NCBI RefSeq assembly: GCF_963678635.1
Contig: NC_087064.1
Span: 64,721,548-64,785,547, forward strand
DNA from: Symsagittifera roscoffensis
Lineage: Eukaryota > Xenacoelomorpha > Acoela > Convolutidae
Direction of reading: 5' to 3'
DNA length: 64,000 nucleotides
Shown: positions 12,742-24,618 of the stretch, in pieces
Numbering within the stretch: position 1 is the first letter of the stretch
Layout: each line of letters begins with the position of its first letter
Position numbers and translations under genes: made by a program
Notes under the pieces: model-generated
What the model saw: the letters and a program-made list of their open reading frames with translations, nothing else
Database searches by the model: none
Told to the model about the DNA's origin: nothing

Positions 12742-13989
12742 CTGGGAGATTTTTTTAAATTTGAGAATTTCAAGCTGGATGCAGTAACTCTGCCCGTTCT
12801 GTTTTGATTGGTTTCAACTTTTGCTAAAGATTTCTGTTTCTTCCAAACATTTTACTCATATTAACAGAATGAACCGAACAGTACGAGATTTTCAATTAAA
12901 ATGAAAAATGTTATTTTCAGCTGTAAATTTTGCTGACATTCTTTTAAAATTTTGTGAACTCATTTAAAATTTTCACCACACTTGGCTGGTTTCAATTGTT
13001 TATAAAGGGTTTCGTAGAATAAGAATTTAATGTTGACCTGAAGCTAATTTTGAAAGGTTTTATAAAAAGGAAGAATTTCCTTGAAAACAATTCCTATTAA
13101 TCACCTCCTTGGTTGATTAACTTTACTGAGAAATAAAAAACTGGCAAGTTAACTAAAAATTGTAAATTTTTTCATCAAACTCATCACCTTAGAGATGATT
13201 CTGGAATTCTGATTGGTTGAATTTTCGTTGGATATTTCTAGAACTTCAAAAAAATCTAGAATTTATTGTGTAATGACATCTTATAGAATTCGAGAATTTA
13301 ATCTGTAGTTTCTAAAAAGTAGAAGATTCAAGAATTTTATGAAAAACGATGTCAACTTATCTGCTGCAAATATTCTACAACTTTTCTAGCTATGCAGAGA
13401 ATCTTGTCAGATCCTCGGACTTTTTTTTCAAATACTTTTTTAATGATAATTGATAATTTTTGTAAAGACTTTTGTCAAATCTATTTTTTTCTAGCTTGAA
13501 CCGTTTTTAACATATAAATCTATATAGGTTTCATTACGTGTGCTAAAAATTGTCAAGATTTTTTGCAAGACGCTTTAAAAATTTCGAATTGTTTTTCAAA
13601 TTGAAAAAATAGTTTTCAACTTTTCACAAGTGTGCAAAATGATCTGAGTTTTTTTGATAAAATGCTTGTTTTTTCTTGGTTTTTTCAACAATTATCCAAA
13701 ATTTCAACTGTATTTCTTAAATGATTTAGCGAAAGACGCAAAATTTTAATGTACCAAGCACGTCGACCCATTTCTTTAGAAAACTTCTACCTACTTTCAC
13801 CGCTATTCCCTATGTTAACACATGGTTTTCTTTTGCTTCTGATCAGCAAACATGCAAAAAATAGTTTTCTACAGGATTATGTTTTGAACAAGAATTGCAT
13901 AAGGATAGATAATTCACTGTGCTTAAATAGTGAATTCAGAAAAATTGTAATGATATATTTTTTCAAGATGCTAAAAGTGTTCAATTGTT

Positions 13990-14219
13990 TCTAGAAAATG
14001 TGGAAAGTGTTTCAATTTATTTAGTTAAAAAGCAAAATTTGTTTCACTCTTTTCGCCACAATTCGAAAATGTTTCAATTTTTCCAGCAAAATGGGAAAAG
14101 TGTTTCATTTTTTCCAATTTTATTCCAATTGTGCTTCACATTTTTCCCACGAATGCAAAAAGTGTGTCGCTTTTTTTTAACAAAATGCGAAAAGCGTTTC
14201 ACCTTTTTTTCGACAAAAG
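13990..14219. repeat. ~32-bp minisatellite, copy C (truncated)
   Basis: Same unit as at 3,150-3,500, broken at the junction with the following spacer. Confidence 0.75.
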
Positions 14220-15632
14220 TGAGAGAAAATTAAAACAGATGAAATTAAAATCATATAATCTAACCATGGAGTTTTCAAAAGTTTTGCTATCAACCAATCA
14301 GAATCGAGCGTTACTTATGAAGAAATTTTTATTTTTTTTTTGATATCAATCAATCAGAATTGAGCATTAATGGTCATGGATTTTTCAACAAAATTAATTT
14401 CGACCAATCAGAATTAAAGTCCACTTCTCATAGATTTTCCAACAATTTTGATATCAATTGTAGATATCGAGCATTCCTTCACAGGTGATAATTGTGGTAA
14501 TAACCAGTCAGAATGGAGTATTCACAGATTTCAAAAAGATTTGTAGATCAGAATCGAATTATGTTTATGAAACTTCCCAATCAATCAGTTTTAATGAAAT
14601 TTTCCAACATAACTAGCATATATAATTGACACCAAAGTGGGATAAATGAGATTTTTTTGTCTAGCTTGTAATAGTTTTCCGACACTCAATTAAAATTTCG
14701 AAATTTCGATCCAAATTTTTTCGATTTGTTCTATTTCTAACAAGTGAAAAAAAAATTTAACAGAACAAAAATTTTTAGCAACTTGTTTTTGGTGTTTTGC
14801 AATATAAACAAGCGAAAGTCTTTTCAATTTTGATAATCGAATAAAAGATATTCTGACAAACCTAAGCTTTATATTTGTATCAAATTCAAAACGCAATCGA
14901 AATGATGTTCCTTGTCTTTAATTTTTGTAAAATTGGTTGTTCCATTTTTCTTGCTTTTTAACTCTTCTAAATAAAAACATTGTACTCTTCTTTTCTGATA
15001 TCTACTCTTAATCCTTTAAACAAAATTATTCAACTTCCTGTGTTTCTATACAAGATAAACCTAACACAATCTCCATTAACGTCATCTTTCCGCCCTTCTT
15101 TTCGTTTTTTTTTGCAGTTTTTTTATCTTAAAACCTAATAAATGACCATTTTAGATATTGAAACCGCTTTTGATAGAAAAATATTTTTTAATGAAATATA
15201 CAAAGAAACTTGAAAAAGCTCAAGGTGTTGTATCATTTTTAATTTTTTTCTGAAATAACAATCAACATAAACATTTTTTCTTTTTCTCAAGAGTCTATAT
15301 AGTGTTTAAAAACTTCATGTAGCCAATCAAAACCTCAAAATAAGGCAAAAAAATTGAGAAAAACCAATGAAATTCAGGAACTGAAAAATAATGATACTGT
15401 TTTATACTAAACATTTAATCATGTTTTTAATTTTGTTCAAATAAGACAAGTTTTATTTAAATTTTGATGAAAACATAAATTAAAAAATTAGCAGTAATTT
15501 TTTTAAACAAATATTGGAAAACCAATTGCTATTCGCTTAGTGTTCTATGTCAATTTTGATTAGGTTGTATGTTTTGTCTGGTTTTGAACCAATAAAACTT
15601 CAATTACCGAACAAAAAAAGCAAATCAAAGCA
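14220..15632. repeat. Spacer segment with CCAAT-type array, copy 2
   Basis: Near-identical to 4,634-6,049, including the CCAATCAGAAT motifs near 14,292, 14,350 and 14,404. No gene seen. Confidence 0.8.
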
Positions 15633-16094
15633 TTACTGAGGCTTAAAGTTATCAACAAACAAAAAGTCTTCCAAAATTTGGGAAATCTCTTTGATTTTGT
15701 CCAAAGTATAGTTGACATAGGCAAATTGTTTCATTGCTTCGTTTGTTTTTGCAGTGAAGAGTCGTATCTGAATGTAGGTTGGTTTGTTCACGTTGTACTT
15801 TTTGATTGTGGAACACAACCTCCTGATTTGGTATGTTGCTACTTCATATATTCTATTAGATATGTCGAGCTCCTGGTCCATAGTTGATTCTTTGCCAGAT
15901 TTGGCTTCATAATTAGATACGAGTCCAATGTTTACAGCATCGTGATCAACGGTATTACGGATTGCCGATATTGCTTTGCCTTCTTTTTCACTAAGATAGA
16001 CTTATTGGGATTTTTCAAATTGTCCCAAATCATTAATTTTTAAAAGTTGAAAGAACGGTTCAAAGTGATTTTCCCCTGGTAGGGTTTTTGGGAC
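15633..16094 (-). pseudogene. Terminal exon-like frame, copy D with one TAA
   Basis: As at 6,050-6,511, but the Gln codon after FEKSQ is TAA, shortening the open frame. Confidence 0.45.
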
Positions 16095-16593
16095 CTAGCA
16101 AATTTCCCAATTCTTGTTTGATTTTTGGAGAATTCAATATAATTGGAACTCTAGTCTTTTCTTGAGTACATTTTTGAAGAGCAAACTGATCAGATGAAGA
16201 GAAATGAGAAAAATGATTTTGAGATTAAATGAAATTGGAAGTAAGCAATATCAGTCATCCAATTAACCAAAAAAGTAATAAAAACTTAAATGGAATTTTT
16301 GTTTGAGGTTTCCAAATATGGAATTGGGTAGATGTTAGTGTTCCTATATAAATCCACAATACTCAGCGAAAGTCAGTGTTCCTGATGACTGCTGCTATGT
16401 GTCAGGCTCTTCCCAGCTATTATTCAGCTTATTGTCAAAAATCGCTATTTATTTCTGTTTCCAGCTAGTTTTACGACGAAAAATACATAGTAACCCAAAA
16501 TTTTTGTGTGTCTAACCACAATTCTTTATGTTCTTTGGAGATTTGTAAATTGCATTTGGTTGTAAAAGGAACATATTTAACCAAATTTTGCAG

Positions 16594-16805
16594 AGATTAG
16601 AGAAATATTTTTACGTATATCAGGAAATTGACGGTCTCTACAATTTGTTCAAACTCAGATTCAAGTATTGTTACATCAAGCCGAGAAGTATTCAGTCAGC
16701 TTAGTCGAGCAGTTCGATATAACTTATGATGGGAAGGATCGGCAAATATACCTAGTATTGCAAAGAGAGACTGATTCGGAAAAAACTAAAGAGACGTTAT
16801 CTTAG
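16594..16805 (+). pseudogene. Plus-strand exon-like frame, copy D
   Basis: Same frame as at 929-1,140, with changes shared with the 7,011 copy. Confidence 0.35.
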
Positions 16806-17108
16806 TTCTAATCAAAAATTTGCTTCCACCTAAACTCATGATTCAAGTCGAAAAGTTGAAATTTCAAAATATGAATCTGATTTGTTGAAGATTGTTGATT
16901 GCTTTATTGATTGTTATGGTTCTGTGAGTAGTAATTATGTCAGCTTTGTGATAAAATAATCAACTGTCTTACAATGTTCTCTAAATTGTTTGCCCTGATA
17001 AGTCTTTAAAACTAAGTTTTGGTTCATGAACATAATTCAAATGAAAAGCTAACCAAATTTGCAAACAAAACGGAAACTCGAAAAAATGTTGAGAAAGACA
17101 AAATTGAG

Positions 17109-17549
17109 TTAGTTTTCGAGTTCGCTGTCACTTTCTTCTATATGTGCCACACCATATTTTCTTCTAAACAGAGCTAAATTATCATGTTCAACCTTGAATT
17201 ATTCTTTCTTTTACCTTCTATCACAAATTTTTTCAATTTTTCGCCAACCATATAGGGAAATTCTTAAGGGACTTAAACATTTCTTCAGTTCTCTGTAGAG
17301 TATTTCAAACTCATCCATTTTTTCATAAAAAGTCGTTTGTAGTAAATGTTCACTTGTAAGCCAAGAAAAACAATTTCCTTATCCAAGATCCGCAACTTCA
17401 TGAAACGATTTTTCACTTGAATCATATGAAAAACCGTACTTTTTTCTCAAAAGTGACATAGACATAACCAATTCTTTTCTAAATTCTCCATATCTTTCAC
17501 TCTCGAGTTCTCTCCATTCTGAAAGATCTTTGACAATTTGGTCATTAGA
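17109..17549 (-). pseudogene. Minus-strand terminal exon-like frame, copy D
   Basis: Copy of the 1,446-1,885 exon with acceptor ATCTTCCAG. The first half is open as far as SFHEVADLG, then a TAA. Confidence 0.5.
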
Positions 17550-18819
17550 CTGGAAGATTTTTTTAAATTTGAGAAACATGACAATTTTAACACCAATATC
17601 AAGCTGGATGCAGTAACTCTGCCCGTTTTGTTTTGATTGGTTTCAACTTTTGGTAAAGATTTCTGTTTTTTTTTCAAAAATTTTACTCATGTTAACAGAA
17701 TGAACCGAACAGTAGGAGATTTTCAATTAAAATAAAAAATGTTAATTTCAGCTGTAAATTTTGCTGACATTCTCTAAAAATATGTGAACTCATTTAAAAT
17801 TTTCACCACACTTGGCTGATTTCAATTGTTTATAAAGGGTTTCGTAGAATAAGAATTTAATGTTGACCTGAAGCTAATTTTGAAAGGTTTTATAAAAAGG
17901 AAGAATTTCCTTGAAAACAATTCCTATTAATCACCTCCTTGGTTGATTATCTTTACTGAGAAATAAAAAACTGGCAAGTTAACTAAAATTTGTAAATTTT
18001 TTCATCAACCTCATCACTTTAGAGTTGATTCTGGAATTCTGATTGGTTAAACTTTTGTTGGATATTTCTAGAACTTCAAAAAAATCTAGAAGTTATTGTG
18101 TAATGACATCTTATAGAATTCGAGAATTTAATTTGTAGTTTCTAAAAAGTAGAAGATTCAAGAATTTTATGAAAAACGATGTCAACTTATCTGCTGCAAA
18201 TATTCTACAACTTTTCTAGCTATGCAGAGAATCTTGTCAGATCCTCGGACTTTTTTTTCAAATACTTTTTTAATGATAATTGATAATTTTTGTAAAGACT
18301 TTTGTCAAATCTATTTTTTTCTAGCTTGAACCGTTTTTAACATATAAATCTAAATTGGTTTCATTACATGTGCTAAAAATTGTCAAGATTTTTTGCAAGA
18401 CGCTTTAAAAATTTCGAATTGTTTTTCAAATTGAAAAAATAGTTTTCAACTTTTCACGAGTGTGCAAAATGATCTGAGTTTTTTTGATAAAATGCTTGTT
18501 TTTTCTTGGTTTTTTCAACAATTATCCAAAAGTTCAACTGTATTTCTTAAATGATTTAGCGAAAGACGCAAAATTTTAATGTACCAAGCATGTTGACCTA
18601 TTTCTTTAGAAAACTTCTACCTATTTTCACCGCTATTCCCTATATTAACACATGGTTTTCTTTTGCTTCTGATCAACAAACATGCAAAAAATAGTTTTCT
18701 ACAGGATTATATTTTGAACAAAAATTTCATAAGGATAGATAATTCACTGTGCTGAAATAGTGAATTCAGAAAAATTGTAATGATTTATTTTTTCAAGATG
18801 CTAAAAGTGTTCAATTTGT

Positions 18820-19160
18820 TCTAGAAAATGTGGAAAGTGTTTCATTTTTTTTTAGATAAAAAGCAAAATTTGTTTCACTCTTTCCGCCACAATTCGAAAA
18901 TGTTTCAATTTTTCCAGCAAAATGGAAAAAGTGTTTCATTTTTTTTCGATTTTATGTCAATTGTGCTTCACATTTTTCCTACGAATGCAAAAAGTGGGTC
19001 GCTTTTTTTAAACAAAATGCGAAAAGCGTTTCACCCTCTTTTCGACAAAATTCGAAAACATTTTCAGTTTTTTTTTGACAAGATGCGAAAAAGTGTTTCA
19101 CTTTTTTTCCTACAAAAAATGAGAAAAAATTCATTTTTTTTGACAAGATGCGAAAAACCA
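18820..19160. repeat. ~32-bp minisatellite, copy D
   Basis: Same unit as at 3,150-3,500. Confidence 0.8.
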
Positions 19161-19323
19161 TCAGGTATTTATTACTTGTTTACATTTTTCTATTGGTTTT
19201 TTCTCTAATAGGTGTGCAAAATAGGGTTTTTCTCTAATAGGGTTATAGTAGTAACATCTTTTAGCTAAGAGAAATACATTTACATTTATTAGAGAAATAC
19301 ATTTACATATATCAGGAAATTGA

Positions 19324-19497
19324 ATGTCTCTACAATTTGTTCAAACACAGATTCAAGTATTGTTACATCAAGCCGAGAAGTGTTCAGTCAGCTTAGTCGA
19401 GCAGATCGACATAACTTATGATGGGAAGGAGCGGAAAATATACCTTGTATTGCAAAGAGAGACTGATTCGGAAAAAACTAAAGAGACGTTATATTAG
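19324..19497 (+). CDS. 57-residue small ORF, copy D'
   Basis: ATG-initiated counterpart of 9,650-9,823, same length, ending KETLY-stop instead of KETLS. Function unknown. Confidence 0.3.
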   Translation: MSLQFVQTQIQVLLHQAEKCSVSLVEQIDITYDGKERKIYLVLQRETDSEKTKETLY

Positions 19498-19799
19498 TTC
19501 TAATCAAAAATTTGCTTCCACCTAAACTCATGATTCAAGTCGAAAAATTGAAATTTCAAAATATTAATCTGATTTGTTGAAGATTGTTGATTGCTTTATT
19601 GATTGTTATGGTTCTGTGAGTAGTAATTATGTCAGCTTTGTGATAAAATAATCAACTGTCTTACAATGTTCTCTAAATAGTTTGCCCTGATAAGTCTTTA
19701 AAACTAAGTTTTGGTTCAGCAACACTTAATTCAAATGAAAAGTTAACCCAATTTGAAACAAAATGGAAACTCAAAAATGTGTAAAAAGACAAAACTGAG

Positions 19800-20241
19800 T
19801 TAATTTTCGAGTTCGCTGTCACTTCCTTCTATATGTACCACAACATATTTTCTTCTAAACAGAGCTAAGTTATCATGATGAACCTTAAATTTTTCTTTCT
19901 TGTACCTTCTATCACGAATTGTTTCAATTTTTTACCAACCCTGTAGGAAAATTCTTTAGGGACTGAAACACATCATCGGATCTCTGTAGAGTATGTCAAA
20001 ATCATCCATTTCTTATTAAATAGTGATTTGTAGTAAATGTTTACTTGTAAGCAAAAGAAAACTATTTCCGTAACCAAGATCCACAATTTCATGAAAATAT
20101 TTTTCACTTGAATCGTATAAAAGACCGTTTTTTTTTTCTCAAAGGTGACATAGACATAACCAATTCTTTTCTAACTTCTTTAAGTCTTTTAATCTCGAGT
20201 TCTCTCCATTCTGAAATATCTATGATAATTTGGTCATTAGA
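19800..20241 (-). pseudogene. Minus-strand terminal exon-like frame, copy D'
   Basis: Copy of the 1,446-1,885 exon, closest to the 10,126 copy. Confidence 0.45.
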
Positions 20242-21500
20242 CTGGGAGATTTTTTAAAATTTGAGAATCATGACATTTTTGGTACCAATTTCAAGCTGGA
20301 TGCAGTAACTCTGCCCGTTTTGTTATGATTGGTTTCAACTTTTGGTACAGATTTCCGTTCCTTTCAAAAATAATACTCATGTTGATAGAATGAACGGAAC
20401 AGTAGTAGATTTTCAAAGGAAATGAAAATTGTTATTTTCAGCTGTAAATTTTGCTGATATTCTTTAAAATATCTGAACTCATTTAAAAATTTTACAACAC
20501 TTGGCTGATTTTAATTGTTTATAAAGAGTTTTGTAGAATAACAATTTAATGTTGACCTAAAGCTAATTTTGAAAGTTTTTTCTTAAAAAAAAGAAGAAGT
20601 TCCTTGAAAACTACTCCTATTAATCAGCTCCTTGGTTGATTATCTTTATTGAGAAATAAAAAACTGGTAAATTAACTGAAATTCACAAATTTTTTCATCA
20701 ACCTCGTCACCCTAGAGTTGATTCTGGAATTTCCATTGGTTAAATTTTTGTTGGATATTTCTAGAACTTAAAAAAAAATCTAGAAGTGTAAAGACATCTT
20801 ATAGAATTCGAGAATTTAATCTGTAGTTTCTAAAAAGTAGAAGATTCTAGAAGTTAATGAACAATGATGTCAATTTTTCTGCTGCAAGTATTCTACAACC
20901 TTTATTGTTCTATAAAAGTTTAAGTATCATGAAGTCATTTGCTCGGATGAAATTACTTTTTTATTGAATCAAAAGACACCTTCCCAGCTCTGTCGAGAAT
21001 CATGTCAGACCCTCGGACTTTTTTTTTCAAATATTGTTTCTTAGGATAATTGGTAATTTGTTATAAGAACCTTGTCAAATCTATTTTTTTTCTGGCTCGA
21101 ACATTTTTAACATGTAAATCTATATAGGTTTTGTTACGTGTGCCAAAAATGGTCAAGAATTTTTGCAGGACGCTTTAAAAATTTCGAATTTTTTTTTTCA
21201 AATTGTAAAAATAGTTTTGAAGTTTTCAAAAGTGTGCAAAAACCATCTGAGTTTTTTTTTTGATAAAATGCATGTTTTTTGTTGGTTTTTTCAACAATTA
21301 TCCAAAGTCCTAACTGTATATCTCAACTGATTTAGCAAAAGACGCAAAAGTTTAAAGTAGCAAGTTGACTGATTGCTTTAGAAAACTTCTACCTTGATGA
21401 CTTTCACCGCTATTCTCTAAGATAATACATGTTTTTTTTGCTTCTGATCAACAAACATGCAAAAAATAATTTTCTACAGGATGTTTCAATTTTTTCAGCA

Positions 21501-22010
21501 AAATGTGAAAGGTGTTTCATTTTTTTTCGGTTTTTTTAATTTCTAATTAATAAAAAACTGGTAAATTAAATAAACTTCACAAATTTTTCATCAATGTCTT
21601 CACCTTAGAGTTGATTCTGGAATTCTAACTGGTTAAACTTTCATTGGATTTTTCTAGAACTTCAAAAAAGTCTAGAGGTTACTGTGTAATGACATCTTAT
21701 AGAATTCGAGAATTTAAACTGTAGTTTCTAAAAAAGAGAAAATTCTAGAAGTTAATGAATAAGGATGTCAATTTTTCTGCTGCAAACATTCTACAACCTT
21801 TACTGTTCTATAAAAGTTTAAGTATAAAGAAATTTTTTTGCTTTTATTATACTTAAGAAATGCTTTTATTATGCTTTTATTATGCTTAAGAAAATCAATC
21901 GGAATTTTTTGTTTTTTATTGTAAAATAACACGAAAACGACAAGTAAGCTCATTGTTTTATTAATCCTTGCGACCGCGAACAATTCTATCTTTAGAGCAA
22001 AATAGTAGAA
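21501..22010. other. AT-rich segment, no gene seen
   Basis: A weak further copy of the block's right part (21,540-21,830), then AT-rich sequence with a short ATGCTTTTATT repeat (21,860-21,890). A minus-strand ORF (21,768-21,983) shares the short motif PIDFL with the open frame at 23,637-24,182. Confidence 0.4.
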
Positions 22011-22015
22011 TTAGG

Positions 22016-22300
22016 GGATTGCTTCTGTTGGTTCGTTCTCTCTTTCCTAACAAACCGCAAACTGGTCCCCTGGGTAATGAATTCAGCGGGGTGACCGAGA
22101 TTCACTACTACCTATAAACCCGGAAAATTTTATTGGTGGCAACTATTCTGTATTGTATTATGTTGCTTGCCCCTTTTTGCGCACTGCTCTCAGGCTGTTT
22201 TGTCTACTCGATAAAGTCGCAAGTTTTTCCGATTGTAATTTAATTTAGTTGTGTATACGCCTTATTACAGAGGGTTCTGAGTGGCTAGGTTATAATCTAA
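22016..22300. other. Unique, more GC-rich patch of unknown origin
   Basis: About 285 bp with much higher G+C than its neighbours and no match elsewhere in the window. It contains TTTTATTGGTGGCAAC, which resembles the junction of some LTR elements with a primer-binding site, so a solo LTR fragment is possible but unproven. Confidence 0.3.
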
Positions 22301-22324
22301 TAATCAAATCAAAAGGAAAATTAG

Positions 22325-22565
22325 AAAATGTTTCAATTTTTTCAGCAAACTGTGAAAGGTGTTTCAATTTTTTCGATTTTTTTTTGTTAAATGTGCTTCA
22401 CAATTTTTTCTACGAATGTAAAAAGTATTTCGCTTTTATTAAGCCAAATGCGAGAAGTGTTCCACCCTTTTTTCGACAAAATGCGAAAAAATTTTCAGTT
22501 TATTTGACAAGATGCGAAAAAGCGTTTCACTTTTTGTCCTACAAAAGCGAAAGTTTTTCCATTTT
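22325..22565. repeat. ~32-bp minisatellite, fifth location
   Basis: Degenerate units (AAATGCGAAAAAGCGTTTCAC type) outside the block copies. Confidence 0.7.
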
Positions 22566-22673
22566 TTATTAGGTATTTATTACTTGTGTACATTTTTCTA
22601 TTGTTTTTTTCTCTAATATGTGTGCAAAAATTAATCAAGATTCCTAACATAAGCGCAAATTCTGAGCACTAAT

Positions 22674-22975
22674 TTAACACGAAGTCGTTGTTTCTGAAGA
22701 GCCATCATCTTCATCTATTGTGATGGGGTTTTCAGCTGATCCTTCTTCCTCCCAATGAAAGAGGAAATTGTCGACTGGTTGAGCCACTTATCGATAGTCA
22801 GGAGTGTCGGGGTAGTTAATTCCGACAGGCTCAGCCACTTCCTCCATCATTTGCATTTCTTAAAACTGGTTCTTTGTCATGGGAACTTGCGTTATAAGAT
22901 GTTCGTTGAAAACCCTGCGCATCACTTCCACCATGCACCAGACTTAGATTGTGATGTCCATTCGTGCCAATAATA
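22674..22975 (-). pseudogene. PH-domain-like gene relic
   Basis: Minus-strand sequence reads DAQGFQRTSYNA …, then after a frame change MQMMEEVAEPVGINYPDTPD, one TAA, and VAQPVDNFLFHWEEEGSAEN … to TAA at 22,674. It aligns along its length with the plus-strand relic at 56,465-56,854 (VTELVDDFLFSWKEMGSADN). Its start corresponds to the segment that resembles a PH-domain C-terminal helix in the other copy (KWINALRMM). Decayed; the parent gene is not in the window. Confidence 0.4.
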
Positions 22976-23636
22976 CTCCAAAGAATGTTTCTCGCACTTG
23001 ATTTTGTTCTAGATCATTCAAAAAATCTACATAAGGTTGCTGTTTTGCATAAGGTTGCTGTTTTACATAAGGAGTACATAAGGTTGCTGCTTTGCACTGA
23101 GAAGATCATTTTAAGCAATGAGTTGAGTACAAAAGTAAAAACAAGGATGATTTAGAGGTGAGGGAGGAGATAATTGACGAAAGATGACATAAAATTAAAT
23201 TGATTAGAGCTGAGAGAGGAGGTAGTTGACGGCAGTTGATTTTGGTTGGGAGTGAGGGCAACCTTAATTTCGAATGTGAGGGTTTAACCAATCAGAATTG
23301 AGCTTCCATATTTGGTCTGTAGTAGTGTCCAATCAGATGTCAGCTTCCTTTTTTTTGAAATGCTAAATAAAAATGGTGTCCGATCGGAAACAATGTTCTA
23401 TTTTAGGATCTTTTTAAATTTGGTCGTTTCCATTCACAAGTAGGTTCAATTTTCTTCGAATGGTCATATCCAAAAAGAGAACCCTTTTAAGGACTTAACT
23501 CTTCCAAATAAATAAAATTGTACACAAAAACAGTCGTAAAAACAAACTACCAAAAATTGTTTGCTGTAAAAATAAGAAATATTGCCGATATAAGTAAAAA
23601 AAAATAGCATACAATTAGCATTTCCCCTATTTTTTA

Positions 23637-24182
23637 TCAAGTTAACTGAATTTGTTGTATGTAATCAAATAAAAGTTGCTGATGTTTCAGTAGGTAGTCA
23701 AGTTCTTTGATTTTGATGTAAATTTGAGATAATAAACCGAAGTTTATGAGTTTTTGAAAGCAAATCTCTGGAAGTCTGACTCCAAACCTGAACAAGCAAG
23801 ATTTTGAGCTCTGAAAATCGTTAAAGCGAAGGAACAAGTAAGTTTGCAGTGAAGTGCTTTCAAATTTTGGTAAGTAGGGGATAAAAAGAGATTTTGATAT
23901 ATTATCACATAATTTTTTGATCACTTTCAAAATTTCCAGAATAAACAAAAATTTTTTCCTTGACAGGTTTAATTCAGCGGTAAGTTTGAAGCTTTGATAC
24001 TCAATACTTGGTTCAAAAGTAAAATATTTGCTCGAGTAATTTTCTCTAAATAAACCTTTACTCAGTCGGAGAAATCTATTTTGGACAACATAAACAACCA
24101 AAGAATTGTGAAAAAAGTAAGAGTCAACGCCTATATCATCAATAAGAAAATCAATCGGAATTGTTTTTTTTTGTAAAGTAAC
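23637..24182 (-). CDS. 182-codon open frame without ATG, unknown protein
   Basis: Open from a TGA at 24,183 to TAG-free sequence ending at TAA 23,637. It contains no Met codon at all, so it can only be an internal or terminal exon or a relic. Sequence features: FRENYSSKYFTFEPSIEY, LSRKKFLFILEILKVIKKL, FRFGVRLPEICFQKL, ending YIQQIQLT. It is helical, basic and aromatic, with no obvious membrane helix. Not recognised. Its length is unusual for this base composition, which argues for a coding origin. Confidence 0.4.
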   Translation of the reverse strand, partial: VTLQKKTIPIDFLIDDIGVDSYFFHNSLVVYVVQNRFLRLSKGLFRENYSSKYFTFEPSIEYQSFKLTAELNLSRKKFLFILEILKVIKKLCDNISKSLFIPYLPKFESTSLQTYLFLRFNDFQSSKSCLFRFGVRLPEICFQKLINFGLLSQIYIKIKELDYLLKHQQLLFDYIQQIQLT

Positions 24183-24618
24183 TCAAAATTCAATTTTTTT
24201 TTATTGACAATTTTAATTAATGACTGGGTTTTTTACAAAAATATGAACAGTTTTTTCTTAGAAAATGCTGGATTGTGATTTGTTGACATTAAATTTGTTG
24301 AAACCTCAAGGACCATTGAATCTCATTTCTGATTGATTAAAATCGAAAAAAAAACATAATTTTCTTATAAGTAGGGCTCGATTCTGACTGATTGATAGTA
24401 AAATTTTTGAAAACTCCATGGTTAGATAGGATGATTTCTAATTCAGCTAGACTAAATAGCAGTTCCACTCTGATTTTCTTTCACGTTAAAAACCCTTGGT
24501 TAAGAAACTCATTTAACAGTTTTGATTTACTTTTATTCGTTTTTAAGACTGTTCAACTCTTCTTTTCTAAGAACTTGGGACATTGGAAAACTCCCAATTT
24601 TTTTTTCTTTACCTATTG

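Larger units (their letters stand above)
11517..14219. repeat. Flank repeat block, copy C (5' truncated)
   Basis: Begins abruptly at GGGTAGATGTTAGTG, matching copy A from about 655 to 3,390. It ends inside the minisatellite at a junction with the 14,220 spacer. Confidence 0.85.
15633..19200. repeat. Flank repeat block, copy D
   Basis: Full copy most like 6,050-9,540, offset about 9.6 kb from it. Confidence 0.85.
19201..21500. repeat. Flank repeat block, diverged partial copy D'
   Basis: Pairs with 9,541-11,516 and extends about 300 bp farther before similarity becomes weak. Confidence 0.8.

Noticed and set aside
3168-19208. Phe/Lys-rich ORFs (for example FFDKIRKHFQF) on either strand
   Set aside because: They lie wholly in the ~32-bp minisatellite and its T runs; the repeat creates them.
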